Assembly: GCF_011758765.1 (NCBI RefSeq)
Contig: NZ_JAANOU010000001.1
Span: 4,898,001 to 4,962,000, forward strand
Length of the DNA stretch: 64,000 nt
Direction: 5' to 3'
From: Amycolatopsis viridis
GTDB taxonomy: Bacteria; Actinomycetota; Actinomycetes; Mycobacteriales; Pseudonocardiaceae
The position numbers were made by a program, and so were the translations under genes. The notes beneath the pieces are model-generated. The model did not search any database, was not told where the DNA came from, and worked only from the letters and a program-made list of their open reading frames with translations. Positions 8,224 to 15,646 of this stretch are shown here, in pieces. The number at the start of each line of letters is the position of its first letter. The first letter of the stretch is position 1.

Positions 8224-11099
8224 GCGGCGTCCCAGCCGCCGCGGTTTCCGGCGCCCGCCCGTTCGCCGGCGCCGGGCACCTCCTCGGCGAGGATCTGCTC
8301 CTCGGTGAGCCCCACCTCGCGCTCGGCGGCGAGCTCGAGGTCCGGCTCCAGCTCGTCCTCGGGTGGCGGCGCCGCGACGTGCTGTTCCTCGACGGCGGGC
8401 TCGGACTCGCGGGCGCGCGAGTCGGCCGGCAGGGCGTCCTTGGAACCGGGCGTCGTGTCCAGGGCGGCGCGCAGGTGGGCCAGGTGCGGGCCGGAGAAGT
8501 CCACGCGGATGCGCTCCACACCGCCCGCGCCGTCGCCGAAGATGAACTGCCGTGGTTCGCGGTCGCGCTCCAGGCCGCGTTGCGCGCCGGGCCGCCGGCC
8601 CAGCGAGGCGACCACCTGCTCGTACCCGACGCCGACCGGCACCTTCAGCAGCCGCAGCGCGTCGGCCTGCGCCTCGTCGTCGTCGAGGCGCCCGACGAAC
8701 ACCGAGTCGAGCAGTGCGACGAACCCCTGGATCTTCAGGAAGTCCGCCGGGATCTGCGAGGACAGCAGCACGCGGACGTTCCACTTCCGCGAGTCACGCG
8801 CGAACCGGTTCATCAGCACGCGCCCGGTCGGCACCTCGGACAGGAAGAACGCCTCGTCGATCCACACGCCCTTGCGCAGGTCCTTCGGCTTCTCGTACAC
8901 CGACCGCTGCGTCAGCCACGCGGCCAGGTTCAGCATTTCCACGCCGAGCGCCTCGGCGTCGGTCCAGTGCTCGCGGCCGACGCCGTCCTTCGGCAGCGTC
9001 AGGCCGGCCATCGTGAGCACCGTCAGCCGGTCGTCGCGCGTCTCCGAGTACGGGTCGGCGTCGCTCTCCGGGATCAGCAGCGACATGCGCTCACGCATCT
9101 CGTCGAGGAAGTCCGCGACCACCACCGCGTGCTCGTGGTGCTCGCTGGAGTCCCGCCGCAGCGCGTCGATCACCTGGCCGGGGTCGGCGTCGTACCGGCC
9201 GCCGACCGCGCGCACCGCCCGCAGCAGCACGATGCGGCTCTGCGGCATGCGCGCGACCTCGTAGGGCAGCACACCGGTGAGCACGTCGAGCACCAGTCGC
9301 CGCCGGGTCGCGCCGGCCAGCGCACGCTCGCGCCGCCAGGCCCGTTCCGGGTCGTCCTCGTCCATGAAGTGCTCGAGCAGCGGTTCGGCCACCACCCGGT
9401 ACGGGTTGAGGATGCCGGGCTGCGCGTTCAGCAGGTTGATCGGCCGCGCGTAGGGCCGGATCTCGGGCAGGTCGCACAACCGGGACAGCGGACCGGACGG
9501 GTCGAGCAGGGTCCAGTGCGCGCCGGCGCGCAACGTCTTGTAGACGATGCCGCCGCCGAGGAACGACTTGCCGCCACCGAGCCCTGCGACCATCGCGGTC
9601 AGACCGGATCCGTCGCGGATCTCCTGCGCCATCCACGGGTCCCACGCCACCGGGCGCCGCGTGGCGGTGCAGGTCTCGCCGAGCAGGATGCCGCGCCGGT
9701 CACCGACCTCCGCGGTCGCCGTGGGCACCGCGGCCGCGGCCCACACCACCGACCCGCGGCGCATGTAGGCCGCCGAGGACAGCGGCTCGCCCGGGATGAA
9801 CTCCCGCGCCAGCGCGTACTGCGCCTCCGGGTGCTCGATCGCGATCTTCGGCTTGTACAGGTCCAGCAGCTGCTGGGCCAGCCGCAGCGCCTCGCGCTCG
9901 CTGTCGCCGGACACCGCCAGCCGCCACCACGACCGCACCCGCGTCGCCAGCGCGGTGAAGCCCGACGTCATCTCGTCGTCGATCTCCAGCACCCGGCCCG
10001 CCTGGCGCGCCAGCGACTGCGGCGGCTCCAGCTCGTGCTCGTCGGTGTAGTGCTTGACCTGCGAGCGCACCTTGTTCATCTGGCGCTGCAGCTCGCCCGC
10101 CACCTCCTCGGGGCGGCGCACGTAGATGCGCGCCGACCACTCCACCGAGGCGGGCAACCGGTCGGCGTGCTGCACCCACGGGTCGTCGACCTCGGGGATC
10201 TGCAGGCCGTGCATCTGGCCGACGGTGAGCACCGCGAGGTGACGCTGCACGCCGGCGTTGGAGCCGGTGCGCCCCCGCACGGTGAGCGTCGGCGCGTACG
10301 GCTCGGCGTGGAAGTCCGCCGCGTCGGTGAAGCTGGCCAGGTCCTCCGGCTCCCACGCCGCACCGGGCACGGCGGGCAGGTGCCGGGGCGCGGGCAGGCC
10401 CAGCGAGCACGAGCGGTGCATCAGCCAGGACATCTCCTCGGCGTGCACCGGGCGGCCCTCCAGGCCGGAGGAGCCGATCACCTGGTCCAGGTGCTCGACC
10501 TCGGAGTCCAGTGCGGCCAGCTCGGCGTCGACCGCTTCGGGCAGGATGCGGCGCAGCAACGGGGCGGCCCGCTCGACCGCCCGGTCGACCGCCCGCCGGG
10601 TCTGCACCTGGACGCCGATGTAGACCTCCTTCTCCGCCATCGACCGGCCGAGCAGCTGTTGCTGCTCGCCGATCAGGTAGTCGTCGAAGGACAGCGCGCC
10701 GGGCACGTCCGGTGGGCGGCGGACGGCGTTGTGGACGTGCGCCTCGGCCCACATCCGGATCGGGTACGGCCGGGTGGTGACGCGCAGGTGCAGCCACCGG
10801 CCCTGCAGCTCGGCGTACTGTCCCGCGATCGCGGCGATCAGGTCACGCCGCTGCGAGTCGGAGCGGAACGACCAGCGCTGCGGCGCCAGCCGGTACCAGG
10901 CGTACACCTCGTTCCCGGTGCGCACCAGGTGCCCGTCGATCGTGCGCAGGGCGATGGACGGGGTGTAGCTCGGTATCGCCTGCTCACCGGGCAGCCGGCG
11001 GCCCTGCTTACCGGGCGCGCGACCCGGCTGCGGCGACCACTGGGTGGCCCCGCCCGGGCCCGGCTTCCCGGCCTTCCGGCGTCCGCCGCTTCCGAACAA
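8220..11099 (-). CDS. VirB4-like secretion ATPase
   Basis: A 959-residue ATPase and the best marker of the operon. The start is TTG 11099, set by a strong AGGAGG six bases upstream that overlaps the end of the preceding gene; no better ATG exists nearby. A long N-terminal domain (about residues 1-480) precedes the RecA-like motor with Walker A GLGGGKS at about residue 500 and Walker B VWIDEAFF at about 745. VirB4/TraC-type ATPases power substrate transfer and pilus or channel assembly at the inner membrane. The C-terminal 90 residues are acidic. The stop overlaps the TrbL-like start. Confidence 0.85.
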   Translation of the reverse strand: MFGSGGRRKAGKPGPGGATQWSPQPGRAPGKQGRRLPGEQAIPSYTPSIALRTIDGHLVRTGNEVYAWYRLAPQRWSFRSDSQRRDLIAAIAGQYAELQGRWLHLRVTTRPYPIRMWAEAHVHNAVRRPPDVPGALSFDDYLIGEQQQLLGRSMAEKEVYIGVQVQTRRAVDRAVERAAPLLRRILPEAVDAELAALDSEVEHLDQVIGSSGLEGRPVHAEEMSWLMHRSCSLGLPAPRHLPAVPGAAWEPEDLASFTDAADFHAEPYAPTLTVRGRTGSNAGVQRHLAVLTVGQMHGLQIPEVDDPWVQHADRLPASVEWSARIYVRRPEEVAGELQRQMNKVRSQVKHYTDEHELEPPQSLARQAGRVLEIDDEMTSGFTALATRVRSWWRLAVSGDSEREALRLAQQLLDLYKPKIAIEHPEAQYALAREFIPGEPLSSAAYMRRGSVVWAAAAVPTATAEVGDRRGILLGETCTATRRPVAWDPWMAQEIRDGSGLTAMVAGLGGGKSFLGGGIVYKTLRAGAHWTLLDPSGPLSRLCDLPEIRPYARPINLLNAQPGILNPYRVVAEPLLEHFMDEDDPERAWRRERALAGATRRRLVLDVLTGVLPYEVARMPQSRIVLLRAVRAVGGRYDADPGQVIDALRRDSSEHHEHAVVVADFLDEMRERMSLLIPESDADPYSETRDDRLTVLTMAGLTLPKDGVGREHWTDAEALGVEMLNLAAWLTQRSVYEKPKDLRKGVWIDEAFFLSEVPTGRVLMNRFARDSRKWNVRVLLSSQIPADFLKIQGFVALLDSVFVGRLDDDEAQADALRLLKVPVGVGYEQVVASLGRRPGAQRGLERDREPRQFIFGDGAGGVERIRVDFSGPHLAHLRAALDTTPGSKDALPADSRARESEPAVEEQHVAAPPPEDELEPDLELAAEREVGLTEEQILAEEVPGAGERAGAGNRGGWDAA

Positions 11100-11109
11100 C
11101 CTCTACCTC

Positions 11110-11565
11110 CTACCGTGGCGCCGGAGGGCGGGCGCCACGCGGTCGTGCTGTCTGGTGGTGAGGATGGGCACCCGCCACGGCGGGGTGCCGTTTGTGCTTG
11201 GGCAGCGGCCGCTGGTTCCGCACGCGGATCTTCGTGGCCGTGACCGCACCGCCCGTCCCGGAGGTCTGCTCGCGGGGCGTTTGCAGCTCACGCAGCCACA
11301 TGGTCAGAACGGCACCGAGCGGACGCTCATGACTGATCTTGGCCGTGATCATCCGGGTGATCAAGATCGTCAGGACGAAGGCCCACGCGGTGGAGAAGAA
11401 CCCGAACCCGAACCCGAGCTGCCGCTCCACCGCGAGGACGAGGAGGAACACCGGGATGCCGACGCCCCAGGCCACGTAGCGGGCCCGCCAGGGGAACGTC
11501 GCCTTCGGCGGCCCGAGCCAGACCGCGTCGACCCGGTAGACCTCGTCATCGGTTCGAATCCGCAC
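11110..11565 (-). CDS. Small two-TM membrane protein, PrgI/VirB3-like
   Basis: A 151-residue protein starting at GTG 11565, 18 bp after the preceding gene. Two adjacent hydrophobic segments lie at about residues 31-50 (WGVGIPVFLLVLAVERQ) and 54-72 (FFSTAWAFVLTILIT). They are followed by a conserved-looking HERPLGAVLTMWLRELQTPRE segment and a very basic, His/Pro-rich tail. Size, topology and position just before a VirB4 gene fit VirB3 or the PrgI family of Gram-positive conjugation systems. The tail is compositionally biased and probably disordered. Confidence 0.65.
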   Translation of the reverse strand: MRIRTDDEVYRVDAVWLGPPKATFPWRARYVAWGVGIPVFLLVLAVERQLGFGFGFFSTAWAFVLTILITRMITAKISHERPLGAVLTMWLRELQTPREQTSGTGGAVTATKIRVRNQRPLPKHKRHPAVAGAHPHHQTARPRGARPPAPR

Positions 11566-11583
11566 GCGCGTTACCCCGCGCCG

Positions 11584-11850
11584 TCAGCTGGTGAACAAGC
11601 CGGCGATCCACTCGCCGACGTTGACGCCGAGCCCGCTCACGGCGAGGCCGACGATCGCGAGCGCGATCACCACACCGGCGAGGCGGCGCATGACGCCGGC
11701 GTTGTCGCCTTTGCCGCCACCGAGCCAGAGCAGCAGCAACGCAACGGCGAGCAGGACCAGGGGGATGACGTTGTCCAGCAGCCACTGCTGAACCCCTCGG
11801 GTCTTGATCTCCTGCTGCGCCAGGTGCTGCACAACTGTCATCATGGTCAT
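11584..11850 (-). CDS. Small two-TM membrane protein, TrbC/VirB2-like
   Basis: An 88-residue protein starting at ATG 11850, with GGGAG six bases upstream; an in-frame extension to 11910 lacks support. It has an amphipathic N-terminus, a hydrophobic segment at about residues 27-44 (VIPLVLLAVALLLLWLGGG), a short basic loop, and a second one at about 54-75 (LAGVVIALAIVGLAVSGLGV). Two helices in so short a protein, first in a virB-like operon, fits VirB2/TrbC pilin-like subunits. No signal peptide cleavage site is clear, so the mature form is uncertain. Confidence 0.6.
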   Translation of the reverse strand: MTMMTVVQHLAQQEIKTRGVQQWLLDNVIPLVLLAVALLLLWLGGGKGDNAGVMRRLAGVVIALAIVGLAVSGLGVNVGEWIAGLFTS

Positions 11851-12564
11851 CGCGTACTCCCAGGTGCGAGGAGTGTGGGTGTCGGGTGGGTCAGCGCGGG
11901 GCGGGCCCACGAGGTCGGAAAGTTCGTCCGGTCTGTCTAGCCCATCATGGCGTCACGAGCTGTGACGGTCAAAGCGCTCACTGTCGAACGGCAGTCCATT
12001 CACACCAGGCACAGTACGGCCACTTCCACTGAACTCGTCGCCCTCCATCATCGTGGCAAGACCGCTCAGGGTTAACCCCCTGCACCCGGATTTCCTAGTG
12101 TGGGCAGGGACTCACTCACAGGCGCAATCTCGGTTCACTCTGGGTGTGCGGTATCGCTGTTCGACGGCGCGGGGAACAGTGTGGCATGACCCGTTCGGCC
12201 GCATCGCACGTACCCGGGCGTGACGGCTTGTCCGGGCGAGTCGATCATCCGATCCGGCGAACGTGATCACGGAGCGCCCGGGCGACCCCACCAGGTGATC
12301 ACGAAGCGTGATCGGTAAGCACTTTCGGATGAACTCGGGTGTAAGCGCTCGCCCGACCAGTCCGTGCTGCGCGAGTCGGCCTCGGCGGGGACGCAAACGC
12401 TTTCGCGCGGACGGGCGGGCCCGGCGGCCCGGTCGCCGCCGCACGGCCGGGACGAGATGCTCCCCTCCCCAGCAGCCGCCGACGCCGGTCCTCAGAGCGC
12501 CGCGGCTCCGCGGGCGCCCGCGCACGGGAAGTGGCTGGCGACGAGTCCGGGAGCCGAAGCCGGC

Positions 12565-12598
12565 CGCGATCACCTCCGCGATCACCTCCGCGATCACC
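12565..12598. repeat. 12-bp tandem repeat, 2.8 copies
   Basis: Unit CGCGATCACCTC repeated from 12565, with the third copy ending at the CACC step. The GATCAC core is the same as in the palindromes at 12262-12271 and 12295-12302, which suggests a shared binding site, though that is inference. Confidence 0.7.
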
Positions 12599-12630
12599 CG
12601 CAGCGTGGCAGCGGACCGCAGAGCCGGGGA

Positions 12631-12670
12631 CTGGGGTACTGGGGCACCGGGGCATCGGGGGACAGGGGCG
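12631..12670 (+). repeat. 8-bp G-rich tandem repeat abutting rnpB
   Basis: Five imperfect 8-mers, each with a run of at least four G (CTGGGGTA, CTGGGGCA, CCGGGGCA, TCGGGGGA, CAGGGGCG), preceded by one more GGGG run. The array ends at the base before the 3' end of rnpB. The plus strand is the template for rnpB, so a G-quadruplex could form on the template just past the end of the RNA. Confidence 0.75.
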
Positions 12671-13056
12671 GACGAGTTGACCTGTAAGCCGGATCCTGTC
12701 CCGCGGCCGGAGCCGCGGTGGCGGCCATCCATCTAGGCCCGCCGTCGCCGGCGGGCTCGAGCGGCCTACCCGCAGGCATCGGACGGGCCGCCCTCGATCG
12801 CCTGCGCAGGCACCTCGCGGCGCCCTCTTGGCCTTGCTCCGGGTGGGGTTTACCGAGCCACCCCGGTCACCCGGGGTGCTGGTGGTCTCTTACACCACCG
12901 TTTCACCCTTACCCCGGTCCTGCCGGACCGGGGCGGTCTGTTTTCTGTGGCACTGTCCCGCGGGTCGCCCCGGGTTGCGGTTAGCAACCACCCTGCCCTG
13001 CGGAGTCCGGACTTTCCTCGAGGGAGTGACCCTCGCGGCCGCCCGGCCAACTCGTC
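12671..13056 (-). ncRNA. rnpB: RNase P RNA (class A)
   Basis: The catalytic RNA of RNase P, which matures tRNA 5' ends. On the minus strand it begins GACGAGTTGGCCGGGCGGCC and soon shows the conserved GAGGAAAGTCCGGACT element of P4/CRI. It later has CACAGAAAACAGACCGCC and TAAGGGTGAAA, and it ends GGATCCGGCTTACAGG followed by TCAACTCGTC. The terminal GACGAGTTG and CAACTCGTC segments pair as helix P1, fixing both ends to within a few bases. At about 386 nt it has the usual actinobacterial length. It lies between the T4SS-like operon leader and sfnG, which is on the other strand. Confidence 0.95.
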
Positions 13057-13065
13057 CGCCCATCC

Positions 13066-13071
13066 AGGGTA
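13066..13071 (-). promoter_or_regulatory. Likely -10 element of rnpB
   Basis: TACCCT on the minus strand, about 10 bases before the inferred RNA 5' end at 13056. No convincing -35 is seen. Confidence 0.35.
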
Positions 13072-13185
13072 ACCGTTCCCACGCCGTGGACGTCGGTTGC
13101 CCCTCCCCCGGCCCACCGCTTTACTCGGAATCCGATCGCGCGACCGTCGACGCACAATTCCCGACACCATTTCCGTGGAGCGTTC

Positions 13186-14331
13186 ATGCCCTCATTTCCC
13201 GCGCCCGATCCGCGCGAACCGCTGAAATTCGCCTATTGGGTGCCGAACGTCAGCGGCGGGCTCGTCACGAGCCGGATCGAGCAACGCACCGACTGGGGTT
13301 ACGACTACAACCGCGAGCTCGCTGTGCTCGCGGAGAACAACGGCTTCGACTACGCGCTGACCCAGGTCCGCTACACCGCCAGTTACGGCGCCGCCTACCA
13401 GCACGAGTCCACCGGGTTCAGCCTGGCGCTGCTGCTGGCGACCCAACGGCTGAAGGTGATCGCGGCGGTCCACCCCGGACTGTGGCACCCGGGTGTGCTG
13501 GCGAAGTTCGTGGCGAGCGCCGACGTGCTGTCCGGCGGCCGCGCCGCGGTCAACGTGGTCAGCGGCTGGTTCAAGGACGAGTTCACCGGCCTCGGTGAAC
13601 CCTGGCTCGAACACGACGAGCGGTACCGCCGGTCCGAGGAGTTCATCCGCGTCCTCAAAGAACTGTGGACGACCGACTCGGCCGAGTTCCGCGGCGACTT
13701 CTACCGCATCCACGACTTCGACATCAAGCCGAAACCGGTGGCCGGCGCGGATCGCCCGCACCCGGAGGTGTTCCAGGGCGGCAACTCGACCGCGGCCCGC
13801 AAGCTCGCCGGGCGCGTGTCGGACTGGTATTTCAGCAACGGCAAGGACTTCGACGGGTTCAGCGAGCAGGTCGCGGAGGTCCGCGGGTACGCGGCGGAGA
13901 ACGACCACCACGTCCGCTTCGGGCTCAACGGGTTCGTCATCGCCCGCGACACCGAGGCCGAGGCGCGCGAGGTGCTGCGGGAGATCGTGGACAAGGCCGA
14001 CGTAGCGGCGGTGGAGGGGTTCTCCTCTGCCGTCCAGCAAGCGGGCAAGTCCACATCGGACGGCAAGGGCATGTGGTCGGACTCGGAGTTCGCCGACCTG
14101 GTCCAGTACAACGACGGCTTCCGCACCGGCCTGATCGGCACGCCCGAGCAGATCGCCCGGCGGGCGATCGAGTACAAGCGGCGCGGGGCGAACCTGCTGC
14201 TGCTCGGTTTCCTGCACTACCACGAGGACGTGGAGTACTTCGGCCGTCACGTCCTGCCCATCGTCCGCGAGCTCGAGCAGGAGCTCGACGCCAGCGCCGC
14301 CACCGCCGAACCCGTGGGGAGCCCCGCATGA
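13186..14331 (+). CDS. sfnG: FMNH2-dependent dimethylsulfone monooxygenase
   Basis: A 381-residue bacterial-luciferase-like flavin monooxygenase starting at ATG 13186. The N-terminal KFAYWVPNVSGGLVTSRIEQRTDWGYDYN, the GGRAAVNVVSGWFKDEF segment and the FQGGNSTAARKLAGRVSDWYF segment are typical of SfnG and related SsuD proteins. SfnG converts dimethylsulfone to methanesulfinate using reduced flavin, letting cells use organosulfur compounds as a sulfur source. The next gene overlaps its stop as ATGA, so the two are translationally coupled. No flavin reductase gene is visible nearby, so reduced FMN must come from elsewhere. Confidence 0.85.
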   Translation: MPSFPAPDPREPLKFAYWVPNVSGGLVTSRIEQRTDWGYDYNRELAVLAENNGFDYALTQVRYTASYGAAYQHESTGFSLALLLATQRLKVIAAVHPGLWHPGVLAKFVASADVLSGGRAAVNVVSGWFKDEFTGLGEPWLEHDERYRRSEEFIRVLKELWTTDSAEFRGDFYRIHDFDIKPKPVAGADRPHPEVFQGGNSTAARKLAGRVSDWYFSNGKDFDGFSEQVAEVRGYAAENDHHVRFGLNGFVIARDTEAEAREVLREIVDKADVAAVEGFSSAVQQAGKSTSDGKGMWSDSEFADLVQYNDGFRTGLIGTPEQIARRAIEYKRRGANLLLLGFLHYHEDVEYFGRHVLPIVRELEQELDASAATAEPVGSPA

Positions 14332-15515
14332 CCACCACCGAAACCGACTGGCTCGTGCGGGCGCGCGAGGTCGCCGCGCAGCTGGCGGTCGACGCCGTCC
14401 AGCGGGACCAGGAGGGCCGCACCCCGGCCGCCGAGGTCCAGCTGCTCAAGGACAACGGCCTGGTCACCCTGCTCGGCCCGGTCGAGCACGGCGGCGGCGG
14501 GCAGACCTGGGAGACCGCCTACCGGGTGATCCGCGAGATCGCGAAGGCGGACGGCTCCATCGGCCAGCTGCTCGGCTACCACTACCTGTGGGCGTGGGCG
14601 GTGCGGCTGGTCGGCACCGAAGCGCAGATCGCCGCCGTCGAAGAGCTGTACACGCGCGGCAACCTGTTCTTCGGCGGCGCGGTCAACCCGCGCGACTCCG
14701 ACCTGCGGATCACCGAGGACGGCGACGAGCTGGTCTTCGACGGGCACAAGTCGTTCTCCACCGGCAGCCGGGTGTCGGACCTGACCGTGCTGGAGGGGGT
14801 GCTCGACGGCACCGGCGAGCACATCTTCGCGATCGTGCCGTCGAAGCAACCGGGAATCGTGTTCCACGACGACTGGGACAACATCGGGCAGCGGCTCACC
14901 GAATCGGGCAGCGTGACCATTTCTGGCGTGCGCGTGCCGTGGCCGGACGCCGCGGGATACGTGGACCGGAAATTCCGGCCCCTGGTCTACAACACGCTGA
15001 ACGTGCCGGCCATCCAGCTGGTGTTCACCAATTTTTACCTCGGCATCGCGCAGGGCGCGCTGGAATCGGCGCTGGCCTACACGCGGGAACGGACCCGGGC
15101 CTGGCCCTACGGTGGCGACGACAAGGAGTCCGCGACCGACGAGTGGTACGTGCTCGAGGGTTACGGCGACCTGCAGGCCAAGCTGTGGGCGGCGGAGGCC
15201 CTGGTCGATCGGGCGGGTGCGGCGATCTCGCCGATCCTGCACGCGCCGCGGGAGGAGGTCACGCCGCAGGCCCGCGGCGAGGTAGCGGTGCTGATCGCCG
15301 CGGCCAAGCAGCGGATCGTCGAGACCGGCCTGGAGATCGGCACGCGGATCTTCGAGCTCACCGGAGCGCGGGCGAGCGCATCGAAGTACGGGCTGGACCG
15401 GTTCTGGCGGAACCTGCGGACCCACTCCCTGCACGACCCGTTGCCCTACAAGAAGCGGGAGGTCGGGGACTACGCCGTGAACGGCCGCCACCCGGAGCCG
15501 ACCTGGTACACCTAG
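14328..15515 (+). CDS. SfnB/DszC-type acyl-CoA-dehydrogenase-like flavin monooxygenase
   Basis: A 395-residue protein with the acyl-CoA dehydrogenase fold. The start is ATG 14328, overlapping the sfnG stop. The N-terminal helical part carries TLLGPVEHGGGGQTW, the middle has DGHKSFSTGSRVSDLTVLEG, and the C-terminal helical domain has LTGARASASKYGLDRFWRNLRTHSLHDP, the Arg/His-containing end typical of DszC and the SfnB sulfur-acquisition family. Such enzymes use reduced flavin and oxygen to attack organosulfur compounds rather than dehydrogenating CoA esters. Coupling with sfnG supports a sulfur-scavenging role; the substrate cannot be read from sequence. Confidence 0.8.
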   Translation: MTTTETDWLVRAREVAAQLAVDAVQRDQEGRTPAAEVQLLKDNGLVTLLGPVEHGGGGQTWETAYRVIREIAKADGSIGQLLGYHYLWAWAVRLVGTEAQIAAVEELYTRGNLFFGGAVNPRDSDLRITEDGDELVFDGHKSFSTGSRVSDLTVLEGVLDGTGEHIFAIVPSKQPGIVFHDDWDNIGQRLTESGSVTISGVRVPWPDAAGYVDRKFRPLVYNTLNVPAIQLVFTNFYLGIAQGALESALAYTRERTRAWPYGGDDKESATDEWYVLEGYGDLQAKLWAAEALVDRAGAAISPILHAPREEVTPQARGEVAVLIAAAKQRIVETGLEIGTRIFELTGARASASKYGLDRFWRNLRTHSLHDPLPYKKREVGDYAVNGRHPEPTWYT

Positions 15516-15528
15516 CCAACGGTTGCCC

Positions 15529-15571
15529 GCGGGCCACCCTCGCCGCCGGTCAGGGCGCGGGGGTGGCCCGC
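15529..15571 (+). terminator. Hairpin after the sfn pair
   Basis: An 11-bp stem GCGGGCCACCC / GGGTGGCCCGC around a 21-nt loop, beginning 13 bp after the stop of the SfnB-like gene. It probably ends the sulfur operon before the permease gene. Confidence 0.6.
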
Positions 15572-15646
15572 ACCGTCGCGGGGTGTGGCCGGTCGCCGGT
15601 TCGCCGTCCGGAGCGGGCACACCGGGACGGTCGCTAACGTGGAGAC

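Larger units (their letters stand above)
11851..12670. other. 820-bp gene-free region upstream of the T4SS-like operon
   Basis: Overlapping open frames on both strands here have no recognisable protein features, and I treat them as non-coding. Visible elements are the palindrome CGTGATCACG (12262-12271), a second GTGATCAC (12295-12302) with a further GTGATC at 12308, a 12-bp tandem repeat at 12565-12598 and a G-rich 8-bp tandem repeat at 12631-12670. The part nearest 11850 should hold the operon promoter, but no convincing -35/-10 pair stands out. Confidence 0.6.

Noticed and set aside
11551-11561. GGTTCGAATCC string resembling the T-arm of a tRNA
   Set aside because: Only three base pairs of stem can form, no acceptor, D-arm or anticodon arm is found around it, and it lies within the start of the PrgI/VirB3-like gene, where it codes for normal residues.
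12112-12736. Open frames on both strands upstream of rnpB
   Set aside because: Arg/Pro/Gly-rich translations with no recognisable domain, running through the repeat arrays and into rnpB; typical of spurious frames in high-GC DNA.
12718-13170. Open frames over the rnpB region
   Set aside because: The region is RNase P RNA by its conserved elements and P1 pairing; the frames are coincidental.
13192-14250. Long minus-strand frame opposite sfnG
   Set aside because: Shadow of a strongly conserved flavin monooxygenase; no recognisable protein of its own.
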